Assembly: GCA_949316495.1 (NCBI GenBank)
Contig: OX439010.1
Coordinates: 6,674,001-6,738,000 of the forward strand
Length of the DNA stretch: 64,000 nt
From: Amphiduros pacificus
Lineage: Eukaryota > Annelida > Polychaeta > Phyllodocida > Hesionidae
Reading direction: 5' to 3'
Shown here: positions 14,901 through 29,719 of the stretch, piece after piece
Layout: each line of letters opens with the position of its first letter
Numbering within the stretch: the stretch's first letter is position 1
Notes under the pieces: model-generated
What the model was told of the DNA's origin: nothing
Databases searched by the model: none
What the model saw: the letters and a program-made list of their open reading frames with translations, nothing else
Position numbers and translations under genes: made by a program

Positions 14901-16850
14901 GCTACTACCCTTATACTGGTAGGGTTAACACTGCTACTACCCTTATACTGGTAGGGTTAACACTGCTACTACCCTTATACTGGTAGGGTTAACACTGGTA
15001 CTACCCTTATGCTGGTAGGGTTAACACTGCTACTACCCTTATGCTGGTAGGGTTAACACTGCTACTACCCTTACACTGGTAGGGTTAACACTGCTACTAC
15101 CCTTATACTGGTAGGGTTAACACTGGTACTACCCTTATGCTGGTAGGGTTAACACTGCTACTACCCTTACACGGGTAGGGTTAACATGCTACTACCCTTA
15201 CACGGGTAGGGTTAACACTGACCTTATACTGGTAGGGTTAACACTGATACTACCCTTATACTGGTAGGGTTAACACTGGTACTACCCTTATACTGGTAGG
15301 GTTAACACTGCTACTACCCTTACACCGGTAGGGTTAACACAACTGCTATCCTTATACTGGCAGGGTTAACACTGCTACTACCCTTACACGGGTAGGGTTA
15401 ACACTGCTACTACCCTTACACTGGTAGGGTTAACACAACTACTATCCTTATACTGGCAGGGTTAACACTGCTACTACCATTACACTGGTAGGGTTAACAC
15501 TGCTACTACTGTTACACTGGTAGGTAACTACTACCCTTATACTGGCAGGGTTAACACTGCTACTACCCTTATACTGGTAGGGTTAACACTGCTACTACCC
15601 TTACACTGGTAGGGTTAACACAACTACTATCCTTATACTGGCAGGGTTAACATGCTACTAACATTATACTGGTAGGGTTAACACTGCTACTACCCTTATA
15701 CTGGTAGGGTTAACACTGCTACTACCCTTACACCGGTAGGGTTAACACAACTGCTATCCTTATACTGGCAGGGTTAACACTGCTACTACCCTTACACGGG
15801 TAGGGTTAACACTGCTACTACCCTTACACCGGTAGGGTTAACACAACTGCTATCCTTATACTGGCAGGGTTAACACTGCTACTACCCTTACACGGGTAGG
15901 GTTAACACTGCTACTACCCTTACACTGGTAGGGTTAACACAACTACTATCCTTATACTGGCAGGGTTAACACTGCTACTACCATTACACTGGTAGGGTTA
16001 ACACTGCTACTACTGTTACACTGGTAGGTAACTACTACCCTTATACTGGCAGGGTTAACACTGCTACTACCCTTATACTGGTAGGGTTAACACTGCTACT
16101 ACCCTTACACTGGTAGGGTTAACACAACTACTATCCTTATACTGGTAGGGTTAACACTGACCTTATACCGGTAGGGTTAACACTGCTACTACCCTTACAC
16201 TGGTAGGGTTAACACAACTACTATCCTTATACTGGCAGGGTTAACACTGCTACTACCATTACACTGGTAGGGTTAACACTGCTACTACCCTTATACTGGT
16301 AGGGTTAACACTGCTACTGGCTGGGTTAACACTGCTACTACCCTTATACTGGTAGGGTTAACACTGATACTACCCTTATGCTGGTAGGGTTAACACTGCT
16401 ACTACCCTTACACTGGTAGGGTTAACACAACTTCTACCCTTATACTGGCAGGGTTAACACTGCTACTACCCTTACACTGGTAGGGTTAACACAACTTCTA
16501 CCCTTATACTGGCTGGGTTAACACTGCTACTACCCTTATACTGGCAGGGATAACGCTACCCTTACACTGGCTGGGTTTACACAGCTACTACCCTTATACT
16601 GGCAGGGTTAACACTACCCTTATATTGGCTGGGTTAACACTACCCTTACACTGGCTGGGTTTACACAGCTACTACCCTTATACTGGCAGGGTTAACGCTA
16701 CTTTTATACTGATAGGGTTAACACTGCTACTACCCTTATACTGGCAGGGTTAACGTTACCCTTATACTGATAGGGTTAACACTACCCTTATACTAGTGGG
16801 GTTAACACTGCTACTACCCTTATACTGGCAGGGTTAACACTGTTACCCCA
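8997..16850 (+). repeat. 7.85-kb minisatellite, 32-bp core unit
   Basis: The core is GGTAGGGTTAACACTGCTAC plus TACCCTTATACT. Longer units insert GCACT before GGTAGGG (37 bp) and shorter ones replace the middle by GGCTGGGTTAACACTGCTAC (21 bp). These three classes recur in fixed orders, giving higher-order repeats. Units decay toward 16,500-16,850. No gene lies inside. Confidence 0.98.
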
Positions 16851-17389
16851 TATAGAAGTAGACTTAACCGCTTTCCCATTTAGAGGTAAATTTCTCACTG
16901 TTACCAATATACAGAAGTAGACTTAGCACTGTTTGGTATACTTATATAAAGGTATCCCAGACTTTTCCACTCTTTTTTCCACTTTCATTTTCCAGATATA
17001 TAAGTTGTGTTGCCTTACAACACACGAAGTTCCAGGAATATAGTTGGGAGGTTTGGTTCTGAGAACGTGGAGTTCATGGTACCATGCATCAGTTGGTACC
17101 AGTCCGCGTCCTCCAGCACTGTACCGCAAGTGTCAACAACATTAGGGTAATTTAAATTACCCTCATCTTACCCTCATATAGGTGACACCACGGACTTTGT
17201 GAACCTGATTTGAGCAACATAAATGATACATATAGTCATGAAACCATATCATTGTTCCATATCAATACCTTACGAGGTAGTATTGTACATATTTAATACA
17301 TTATTCATTCACCTTTTTAATAAATATTAACTATTTCCCTTGAAAACAAAAACAAACAAAAAACATATCAGGATGAGGTTAATTAAACG

Positions 17390-17775
17390 CCTGGGCGTAC
17401 TCCATGGTTACAGGAGTTTGTGTACAATGGACCCCCTTTGCCTGGGCTTACTCCATGGTTACAGAAGTTTGTGTACAATGGGCCCCCTTTGCCTGGGCGT
17501 ACTCCATGGTTACAGGAGTTTGTGTACAATGGGCCCCCTTTGCCTGGGCTTACTCCATGGTTACAGAAGTTTGTGTACAATGGACCCCCTTTGCCTGGGC
17601 TTACTCCATGGTTACAGAAGTTTGTGTACAATGGGCCCCCTTTGCCTGGGCGTACTCCATGGTTACAGGAGTTTGTGTACAATGGGCCCCATTTGCCTGG
17701 GCTTACTCCATGGTTACAGGAGTTTGTGTACACTGGGCCCCCTTTGCCTGGGCTTACTCCATGGTTACACACCTA
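17390..17775 (+). repeat. 51-bp minisatellite
   Basis: Seven and a half copies of CTGGGCTTACTCCATGGTTA plus CAGAAGTTTGTGTACAATGG plus GCCCCCTTTGC. As 51 is divisible by 3, all six frames stay open across it; these are not genes. Confidence 0.95.
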
Positions 17776-18594
17776 TACGGGAATATAGGAACTTTAATCC
17801 CCTCCCTCATGTAGGGAGACCCTCACAGCATAAAAAGGGCTCAGATCAGTCAAGTGGTCGATCGTGAAATATGCAGCCAACTGAGTCAGACAAAATTATT
17901 CCAGATTTATAAGCAGATGCCTGGTACAATTATCATGGACATACTATAGCGTGTATATGCGATATACAGGCAATCAGAGGTGACTTTCTGAACACGGTTT
18001 TTGCTTCTACATGAACCCGTCTTGAGGACAGGGATGGGAAACATTCCAGGCGAGTGGCAAGGGGGCATCTCCAAAATGGGAAAGCTCACTCCCAACTAGC
18101 GACGTTTTCAAACAAACAGAAATCACCCGCACTTCACCGCAATTACAAAATTAATATTCGCTTTTATTTTCTTATCAACTGAAACTTGATTTTATAAATG
18201 AGCATATTTTATAACAGAATGTATCATGAGGGAAATGATATCCCCCAGTGGAACCTCTCGATTTGACCTGTTGACCCCATTCCATGCTCGGAACGCCGTC
18301 ACGGTGCCAGAAACATGCACGCAGCATCGAACTCTCACTTCACTTCTTCAAAATGACATGCTTTGTCACCAGTGTCCATGCCTGCCACAGGTCTGCCACA
18401 TGGAGGTGGATCATTAGGTCTCATTATTTCAATGTGATTCAATAAAATATGGATACGGTCATATTCATATCAGCAACAGAAATGAAACAAATCATCTTAT
18501 AATATATTTACAATGATTGGTTCGGTGTTGATTTGAACATTCATACAAAATGTGTAAAATAACAATTGTGAGCGAAGTTATGATCATTGGGTCT

Positions 18595-19165
18595 CTCTCT
18601 CCTGGGCCAACATAGCTAGTAAAGAATGGATCCCCTTTGCCTGGGCCAACATAGTTAGTATACAATGGGTCCCCCCTTGCCTGGAGCAAATAGCTAGTAT
18701 AAAATGGGTTCTCTTTGCATGGGCCAACATAGCTAGTATACAATGGGTCCCCTTTGCCTGGGCCAACTTAGCTAGTATACAATTGGTCCTCTTTGCCTGG
18801 GCCAACATAGCTAGTATACAATGGGCCCTCTTAACCTGGACCAACATAGCTAGTAAACAATGGGTCCTCTTTGCCTGGGCCAACATAGCTAGTATACAAT
18901 GGGTCCTCTTTGCCTGGGCCAACATAGCTAGTATACAATGGAGCCCTTTGTGTGGGCACAGTTGGTTACTGAACAAGGGCTTTGTATGGATAGTACACAT
19001 ATCCTTGACCTGGGCTTAAGTAAGTAGTACATAAAGCTCACTTTGGCCAGGGCATATGGAGCCAGCGCATAAAAGGACACCTTTATCTGGGCTTACGTAA
19101 CTAGAACAGAGCATGTCCCCTCGGCCTGGGCCCATGAAACTATCAAATAAAAGGTCCCTGTGTCT
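18595..19165 (+). repeat. 38-bp minisatellite related to the 51-bp array
   Basis: Nine clear copies of CTTTGCCTGGGCCAACATAG plus CTAGTATACAATGGGTCC to 18,955, then decayed copies to about 19,165. It shares ACAATGGG-CCC-CTTTGCCTGGGC with the array at 17.4 kb. Confidence 0.92.
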
Positions 19166-19699
19166 TTGTAACTGGGTTGTGTTTCTAGGGGTCTTCTTTA
19201 TCACACTTAACTCTATAGATCCTCTTGATTACACACATACCACTGAATACTTCTCTGAACCGAATGTATTGGATTTACATCAAGACCAACTTAATGATAC
19301 ACAACTGGGTCCTAATTTTGGCTTAATTTGTTATACATACCTTAAGGGGCCCTCTTTTTTTGAGCAGTTCGTGCAGGCCCCCCATTGAGGGTACTCCTCA
19401 TCTGACCCCCAGTTAAACAGTACTCGCGTGAAGCAGTTCTCGGTTCCTGAAAGATGACCTTCTGTAGAGTGAGAGCTTCACTGATAACATTGCTATGAGG
19501 CCCAGAATGCTTTAATGGCTAACTTGATGAAAAAAATGTTTAATTCTTCCATAATAATGAAAATTATGAAAATATCAAAATTGATAAACAGACTTAATAT
19601 GTTTAATCCAAACGAAATTGCTCACAAGCGAAAACATTATCTAATGTATGACATTTGAAAAAATATAACATGTATGATAAATCTCTGATGTGTCTGAGT

Positions 19700-20150
19700 T
19701 AAAACATAGGCCAGTGGCCTTGGTGCTATGCTGATCGTTGCTTTTGTGTGATGTTCGTGAACATTTTCGGGATACGCCTGCACAATTTTTTTAATGAATG
19801 ATCATTACCTAAGTTTTAAATTTCAGCCAATCAAAATGCACCTTGTATATTGACTTTGGCTATTTATTGTAATATCGATTCTTATTGTCTAATATTTGTT
19901 ATGTTTTCAAAATGGCATCCTCCTTGACAACTCAGTGATAGCAATTGGATTTTTTTAATCATAAAAAATGGGGAAAATGCTGAGCCTAATGGAAAATAGA
20001 TAGAAAACACAGCATCTTATCTACTAATAACTAAGAACTCCGATCAATTATTTCTTCGGAGAGGATCAAAATTGACAGACAGACAGACAGACAGACAGAC
20101 AGAATGAGAGAGAATTGCTCTCCTTCACTGTAGAAACTATACAGACATAA
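19700..20150 (+). repeat. Dispersed repeat A, copy 1
   Basis: It contains TATGCTGATCGTTG, GAGCCTAATGGAAAATAGAT and a (GACA)n run at 20,073-20,101. The same order of blocks occurs at 27,460-27,730 (TATGCTGATCATTA, GAGCCTCATGGAAAATAAAA) and inverted at 41,550-41,750. No coding sequence; probably an unclassified non-autonomous transposon. Confidence 0.6.
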
Positions 20151-21107
20151 TCAGACATAATCAGTATTGCTAAAACCCCTCAGAAGTTCTATTCCTGAAT
20201 ACAGATATATTCTAATGGAAAAATTGAACAAGCTCCTGTAGCTGAAAATGTTGCTGATTTCTATTCAGGAAATGAGACGCCATGATAGAAAAAAAAGTTT
20301 TAAAAAACATGGCAAGGAGAATATGGTTGAGGGCCTCTTGATATGTCACTAATATATGACTTCTCTATTATCAAGAGGCTACCATATCAGCACTGATAAC
20401 AGCCACTTCACTCCCAGGGACTGTCTTGGTAAGCTTTGTCTCTCAGATAACCTCCTATTATCTGCCCATATTGACATCATGGCCTCTCTCAGCTCTTACC
20501 GATTTTTACAATTCTTGAACACTTATAACGTGATCTATTTCTGTTTCTACTTCCTCTTCAGTAATTAGTTGCCACCCCGGATTTGTGTTTTGATTAATTA
20601 CGATGAAGGTCCTGGTGGCGACATCAATAGATCCTTCTTTTCAACTTAATTTCTTTTCTCAAATTTACTATTTATATAACTGCGAAATCTGTACGAATAA
20701 GTGCACATAATTCCGGGAGAAAGATCAAAATAATATTTTTAGAAATTATAACATTAAAATGCTGTTATGGTTGAAAACGAAATCATATAGCTATGCTTCT
20801 CTGCATTGGGGCATATGGTAAGATAGTGTCTGCCATATCTCCCAGAACTGTTTTGTATTGACTGTGCTTGGCTGTCAGGTTCAGTGCACGCTTAGTTGAG
20901 CACCCACTTTATCTAGTTGGGGTAAAGATGCATGTAGATGTAGATGTTCCGGGAGCATGGGACGGTTGAGGGCTTTCCTTGCATTGTAGTTTGATATGGA
21001 GCAACCCACCGTGAAGGACAAGGTCCCGACTGAGAGTGAAGAGCCAGGGGCTGGTGGTCAACAGCGATGGGGGACTGAATCAAGAAATAACTGAATGATA
21101 TGAACAC

Positions 21108-22315
21108 AGTGTATGAGGGAGGACAGGGTGACCTTGGTGTATGATCAGGAGGGAGGACAGGGTGACCTTGGTGTATGATCAGGAGGAAGACAGGGTGACC
21201 TTGGTGTATGATCTGGAAGGAGGACAGGGTGACCTTGGTGTATGATCAGGATAGGGTGACCTTGGTGTATGATCGGGAGGGTGAACAGGGTGACCTTGGT
21301 GTATGATCGGGAGGGTGAACAGGGTGACCTTGGTGTATGATCAGGAGGAAAACAGGGTGACCTTGGTGTATGATCGGGAGGGTGAACAGGGTGACCTTGG
21401 TGTATGATCAGGAGGAAAACAGGGTGACCGTGTTGTATGATCAGGAGAGTGAACAGGGTGACCTTGGTGTATGATCAGGAGGGAGGACAGGGTGACCTGG
21501 GAGTATGATCAGGAGGGAGGTCAGGGTGACCTTGGTGTATGATCAGGAGGGAGGACAGGGTGACCTTGGTGTATGATCAGGAGGAAAACAGGGTGACCGT
21601 GTTGTATGATCAGGAGAGTGAACAGGGTGACCTTGGTGTATGATCAGGAGGGAGGACAGGGTGACCTGGGAGTATGATCAGGAGGGAGGTCAGGGTGACC
21701 TTGGTGTATGATCAGGAGGGAGGACAGGGTGACCTTGGTGTATGATCAGGAGGGAGGACAGGGTGACCTTGGTGTATGATCAGGAGGAAGACAGGGTGAC
21801 CTTGTTGTATGATCAGGAGGGTGAACAGGGTGACCTTGGTGTATGATCAGGAGGGAGGACAGGGTGACCTTGGTGTATGATCAGGAGGGAGGCCAGGGTG
21901 ACCTTGGTGTATGATCAGGAGGGTGAACAGGGTGACCTTGATGTATGATCAGGAGGAAGACAGGGTGACCTTGGTGTATGATCGGGAGGGTGAACAGTGT
22001 GACCTTGGTGTATGATCGGGAGGGTGAACAGGGTGACCTTGGTGTATGATCAGGAGGAAGACAGGATGACCTTGTTGTATGATCAGGAGGGTGAACAGGG
22101 TGACCTTGGTGTATGATCAGGAGGGAGGACAGGGTGACCTTGGTGTATGATCAGGAGGGAGGTCAGGGTGACCTTGGTGAATGATCAGGAGGAAGACAGG
22201 GTGACCTTGGTGTATGATCAGGAGGGAGGACAGGGTGACCTTGGTGTATGATCAGGAGGGAGGACGGGGTGACCTTGGTGTATGATCGGGAGGGAGGACG
22301 GGGTGACCTTGGTGT
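21108..22315 (+). repeat. 34-bp minisatellite
   Basis: About 36 copies of GATCAGGAGGGAGGACAGGG plus TGACCTTGGTGTAT, with GGGTGAACAGG and GGAAGACAGG variants. Blocks of several units recur (for example near 21,410 and 21,590). Confidence 0.97.
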
Positions 22316-22680
22316 AAGGCTTAGATCCGAGAAGGACCTATGGATGAACTAGGACTAAGATTTGGGATAGAGCCCAGGATAATACAATGGTATGAACAGG
22401 AAGAGGGCAAAGGGGTGGCATCATGGGATAGCGTACAGGATGAGGTTGATTTGATATGATTAACATATTTATATATGTCAGGTCAGCAAAACGGCCGTCA
22501 CCTGGACACAATGCCCTACTCTCTCAAAGAGTAAGTATCTTTGTTTTGGATTATCACATTGGCATGATAGTTCAGTGGTAGATTTCCACCTTCCAAACTC
22601 ACATGTCGAAGTGTTCTGTTTATAAGAGTACGAGTTAAGTATAAGTTTAAGAATAAAATATAAGTTTAAAATATAAGAGT

Positions 22681-25235
<2,555 letters not shown>

Positions 25236-25300
<65 letters not shown>
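25236..25300. repeat. (TA)n microsatellite
   Basis: About 64 bp of uninterrupted TA, then TGTGTATGTA and GATATACATACATACCTACT-like repeats to 25,370. Confidence 0.98.
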
Positions 25301-25305
<5 letters not shown>

Positions 25306-25370
25306 ATGTACTCCTGATATATACATACCTACTGATATACATACATACCTACTGATACACATACAATTTG

Positions 25371-26442
25371 ATACATTTGTTAGTGCATACATACTTAAAT
25401 ATTCCTTTAATTACATTTGGCACAGAGATGTCATTGATCATCGGTGTTAAGTGCAATGTATGCCGGGAACTTTATAAAGTACAGGATCAGGGAGCACACT
25501 ATGGCAGTGACAAAAATGCTCTCCTGTAGTTGTTTGCCAAGAAGTAGTCGAGGCGCATCCAGAGTTCTGGGGATGAGCCAGACCTGGTACAGAATCACTT
25601 TGCCGACCCACCGATGTCAGGGCATAATGGACATTTACTGTCCACGCCTTGTATCGGCTTCATTTCAAGTGCAGTAGTTTCTGGATTTTCTACATTTTAT
25701 TGTTGGACAAGGAACAAATGAGGTTACTTAACATTACACAAGATTCTATCTCTTAGTGATCGACCTTTAGATCTGCCTTACTGTGCTTTGATAGGTTAAG
25801 TAGGCCCCTGCATAGAAATACATGTTATGCCATTTCTGGTTGATCTCTTGATCAGTAGTCTGTATGTTCCATAATGGCCAAGAACTGATCCGTTCCCGGT
25901 ATAACCTCGTAATGGAATTAACCTCTTTTTATAAATCCCAACAAACTCTTGTGTAACAGACTCCTACTTTTGCTCTGTGGACATTAAGACTTATTTCGGT
26001 ACACATAGTATTATCACTCGATAAATTAAATAAAATAATTAAACCCCATCGTCTTACACTAGATTCAGAACTCATAATGGTGAAAGTAGCGACCTCTTTA
26101 TGCATAGCACAGAATCCATCAACAACAATGACATAACATAGACTCCATTATCCGCAATGATCCAAATGTGGAGACGATATCGATGGATAGGAGAATTTAA
26201 ACCCATATATGGCACAATATCATTGCGAGGCCATGAATGATAAAACATAGACATGGCGGATACAATGTGCCTCATTATGTGGAGAAAGTACACGTGGATA
26301 TTTAACTATATAACATTCCTTTAATGATTCAATGTTGATCTCCTGCCGATCATAGGCCAGACAAAGATACAATATAGACTTAACTGAAAGATACAGAATA
26401 TACAAGCCAAGAAAATATGATACAGACCAAACAAAGTCATGA
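25371..26442. other. No feature seen
   Basis: Spacer between the (TA)n tract and the LINE fragment; nothing recognised. Confidence 0.55.
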
Positions 26443-26445
26443 TAC

Positions 26446-26487
<42 letters not shown>

Positions 26488-26491
26488 TATT

Positions 26492-26563
<72 letters not shown>

Positions 26564-26735
26564 TAAAAAATTATACAGCGCTGAATACCAGATAAATCTG
26601 TTCATAGCGCTTCATTCAAAACGTGTGTTTTGAATAGGTGACTTTTCAGCTTGCTCTTAAAAAGGTCAGCTGGAGTGTAGGTCCTGAGGTCAGTGGGGAG
26701 ATCATTCCAAAGTTTTGTACCTTAGAGTAATATGG
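26443..26735 (-). mobile_element. LINE 3' fragment, CR1/L2-like
   Basis: On the minus strand 26,602-26,720 reads KLWNDLPTDLRTYTPADLFK then SKLKSHLFKTHVLNEAL and TGA. This is the C-terminal signature of non-LTR reverse transcriptases (compare L-W-N-R-L-P-P-D-L-R at 37.7 kb). A 3' UTR with CAGCGCTGTATAA and a long (TTA)n tail at 26,443-26,563 follow. All 5' parts are missing. Confidence 0.88.
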
Positions 26736-27459
26736 TATATTGCTCTAAGATCCCACGATAATTATAAGTCAGGGCAGGAAATAGGATTCCAAATGAGAAG
26801 CAGTTATAATGCAAAACGAACAACTCAACTGCCAAAAAAACTTCTATTTAGGATTTTGGTGTACATGTACAAGGTGTCTGGATTGAAGTCCATTTCAAGT
26901 AATACATTATTTTGACACCAGGTGTCTGCGGGCATGGAGAATATTTCAAACTCGATTTCTTGAAAAAAAACTCTCATGCTTCTATATTCAAAATACGTTT
27001 ATTAATTCTCTATTTTTAGACATAATGGTGCATATACATCTATAGCTGATATAAAGATGCACCCTAAATGATCTCAAATTATCTCAAATGCTAAAATAAG
27101 GTAGAAAATGTTATGTTAAGGTAGAAAATCGAACAATCTCCATAGCTCTAAACAATCAAAGGACCAAAGGTAGGAAGCCAGTCTATGTTTTAAGCTCTCT
27201 TATTCCATTTGATATCATCTAAAAAAAGGTTATTTATATGGTTTATTTTCAGTAATATACTTCCACACTGACAAAAGGAATATACAGAATGGTATATAAT
27301 TAATACCACAGGACACTACCAGGTGGCACTGTGGGTGGCGACACCAAGTTGAGCAAATGACCAACTGTCTTGCTGTGTCTAAATTTTACGAATCGATTGG
27401 GCCACATTCGGAATTCGGGAGCGACCTTCTGGCCCCCACACTCTCTTTAAAAAACAACA

Positions 27460-27730
27460 TATAGGCCACAGAGCTATGCTGATCATTAGTTTTTTTATTC
27501 TGTTTGTGAACATTTGATGCAGTCTCCTTAATTACTAAATAATTGTTATTAGTTTTATTGCAAAATCCACACAAAAAATCAGAGCCTCATGGAAAATAAA
27601 AGAAATAGTCCCCTGAAAGTTCATCTTTCTTATTAATAGCTCCGACCAGTAGTTAAAGAGAAGACCACAGTTGACGCACAGACAAAATGTTTCCCTCTCA
27701 CTGCTAAAACGTACAATATGCAAGAAAGAT
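27460..27730 (+). repeat. Dispersed repeat A, copy 2
   Basis: Shares the blocks listed for copy 1, ending with TCTCACTGCTAAAAC versus CCTTCACTGTAGAAAC. Diverged by many substitutions, hence old. Confidence 0.55.
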
Positions 27731-28129
27731 ACAACTCTCCTTAGCAGATCCTGGATTTATACCAGTCTCTGCAAGTGTAGATCAGGATTGACAGTTTTAT
27801 GGGACCACACCCAGTGCAAGCTTCTTTTTACCAGCCAATAGAAATTGATTCATACAATTCGTCACATATGGTAACATTTCCAATTTGTGTCATTGTTATT
27901 ATAAGAAAGTAAGTACAACAAATGAGTTGCGATTTATAGTGAGTATACCAAAATAGTCAAACAAAAATAGTCAGCAGGGGATGAACCATTAATCCTCAAG
28001 AGAGGAGAAGGAATCTTGACTTTTTCATCTTGGGCAAAGCTAATATATCAGGTCTCACCATGAAATAACTGAATTTTTGAATTCAAGTGTCAAGGTCAAA
28101 GGTCACATGACTAAAAAGAATGACGAGGC

Positions 28130-28330
28130 ACAGCTATGACATAAAACATTTCTGTATTCAAAGTTTTAATTTCCTCATATAAGTGTTTGCGGAGATATGC
28201 TCCTTACAAAATTTGTGACCTCAAAGTCACCGCACTAAGGTCAATAGTGACATCACTAAGATTTGAAGGAATCTGAATCTTCACCTCCATATCTACTCTG
28301 CATTACATTGGTAGTATTGCTACCTCTGCG
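28130..28330 (+). repeat. Dispersed repeat B, copy 1
   Basis: GCGGAGATATGCTCCTTACA, GTCACCGCACTAAGGTCAAT and AAGGAATCTGAATCTTCACC match 41,770-41,880, and part of them 41,395-41,440. Confidence 0.6.
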
Positions 28331-29562
28331 GTCATTGACCAGTTTTTGATCTCATTCAGAGTTTAGAATTTACCATCCATAAATACTCCTCGCTCATCGG
28401 GGAAAAACATTCAATCTGAATAGCCCAATTTTCACTCAGGTGTCTGACCCATGAACTGACCAATCAGCACAGTTGTTAGCTCGAGTATCTCTAGCAGTGA
28501 ATTTGCCTTTTGTTTATTTTGGGTCCGGCGGCCATTTCACAGCTAGAGAGAGATCGTCAAATTTAATCTGCCCTAGCGCAGCCCACTGGGCTGCGCGTGG
28601 TAAACACGCACTGCAGGTGTCGTAGTTATGTACTCACTGCTTACATGGCCTGGCTGTTTGCAAAGTATAATCTGTTTTCTGCAATATCCAGTTGTAAAAC
28701 AATCATTTTATTCTGTTTTAAGTCAGTTATCACACTTTTAAATGGACAAGAATTTCAGCTTCTTCAGAATTGAAATGGCCGCCAATGTTAAGACTGGTTT
28801 AGACCACGTGACTACATTTCACCCTCCACTTTTTGTGTATTGTGGGGAATGGTTTTTCACTGCTTTAGGGGTGTTTTATCTGGTGATGTTTTCAGGTCTT
28901 TTCATAATTTCAAACATTGAGAGGTTTCCACTCGATGCTTCATTTTTTTCCTGCTGGATGTTTCAAGCAATATAAAACTTTAAATGTTACACTGGCAATG
29001 CAGTCATCTTCAGAAATATGTAAGGTAACCTTGTAGTGCACTTTTAACAAGTGTCCCATCACGATTCAGAAGAAAACAGTGCATTTTTATGAAGAAGCCA
29101 GGAAATTTAAAAATCTGATTTTTTTTACTGAAGTACTCCACGACCTAAAAACTGCCCCTATGTGCTCTCAAATGTGTAAAATGAAGATAAAAAATGACAA
29201 GAAAAAATCTCTTTGGAAGGGCTTGTTATTTAGGGAGTGGATGCCATGACTACACAGTTGTCAGAACAAAGCAGAATCTATTTCCGTCGTCATTTGTTCC
29301 TCACCAATCAGTCGAAGCCAGATTTGTTTGAATACTGATGACTTTTTTTCTCTGTGTGCATCTTAATGCGTTTGGTGGCAGGGACTGATATGGAGGGTAC
29401 TCTATATCTCCCTCTGTGTAAAATATGAAACATATATTACCATGATTACTGGTAGTTTTGGAGAAGATTTTTGAAGAAATGTTGACAGACAGATGGACCG
29501 ATGGACAGACAGACATTTTCCCATCTCCAATGGATACCACAATGAAGAGATGAACAACGAAT
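28331..29562. other. Spacer with one strong small palindrome
   Basis: No gene recognised. GCGCAGCCCACTGGGCTGCG and its last base (28,576-28,596) form a 9-bp stem with a 3-nt loop. A 77-codon frame at 28,742-28,975 has hydrophobic runs but no known family. Confidence 0.5.
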
Positions 29563-29719
29563 GCGCATTGAGCAGGGAATTTGACAAATTCCCTGCTCAA
29601 CATTTGAGTCAGGATATAAGACCGAAAAAAACGGGTGTGTGTGAACTCCTGACATTCTCATACGCCTGTGCAGTTTCTCAGTGGTCTATCACATGAACAC
29701 TTCAAATGTCTTTACATTT

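Noticed and set aside
8997-16850. Interstitial telomere-like array (TAGGGTTA in each unit)
   Set aside because: The unit is 32 bp with only one telomere-like octamer; no (TTAGGG)n run exists.
17383-17867. Several 120-175-codon repeat proteins on both strands
   Set aside because: A 51-bp unit keeps every frame open; the frames overlap on both strands and show no other coding sign.
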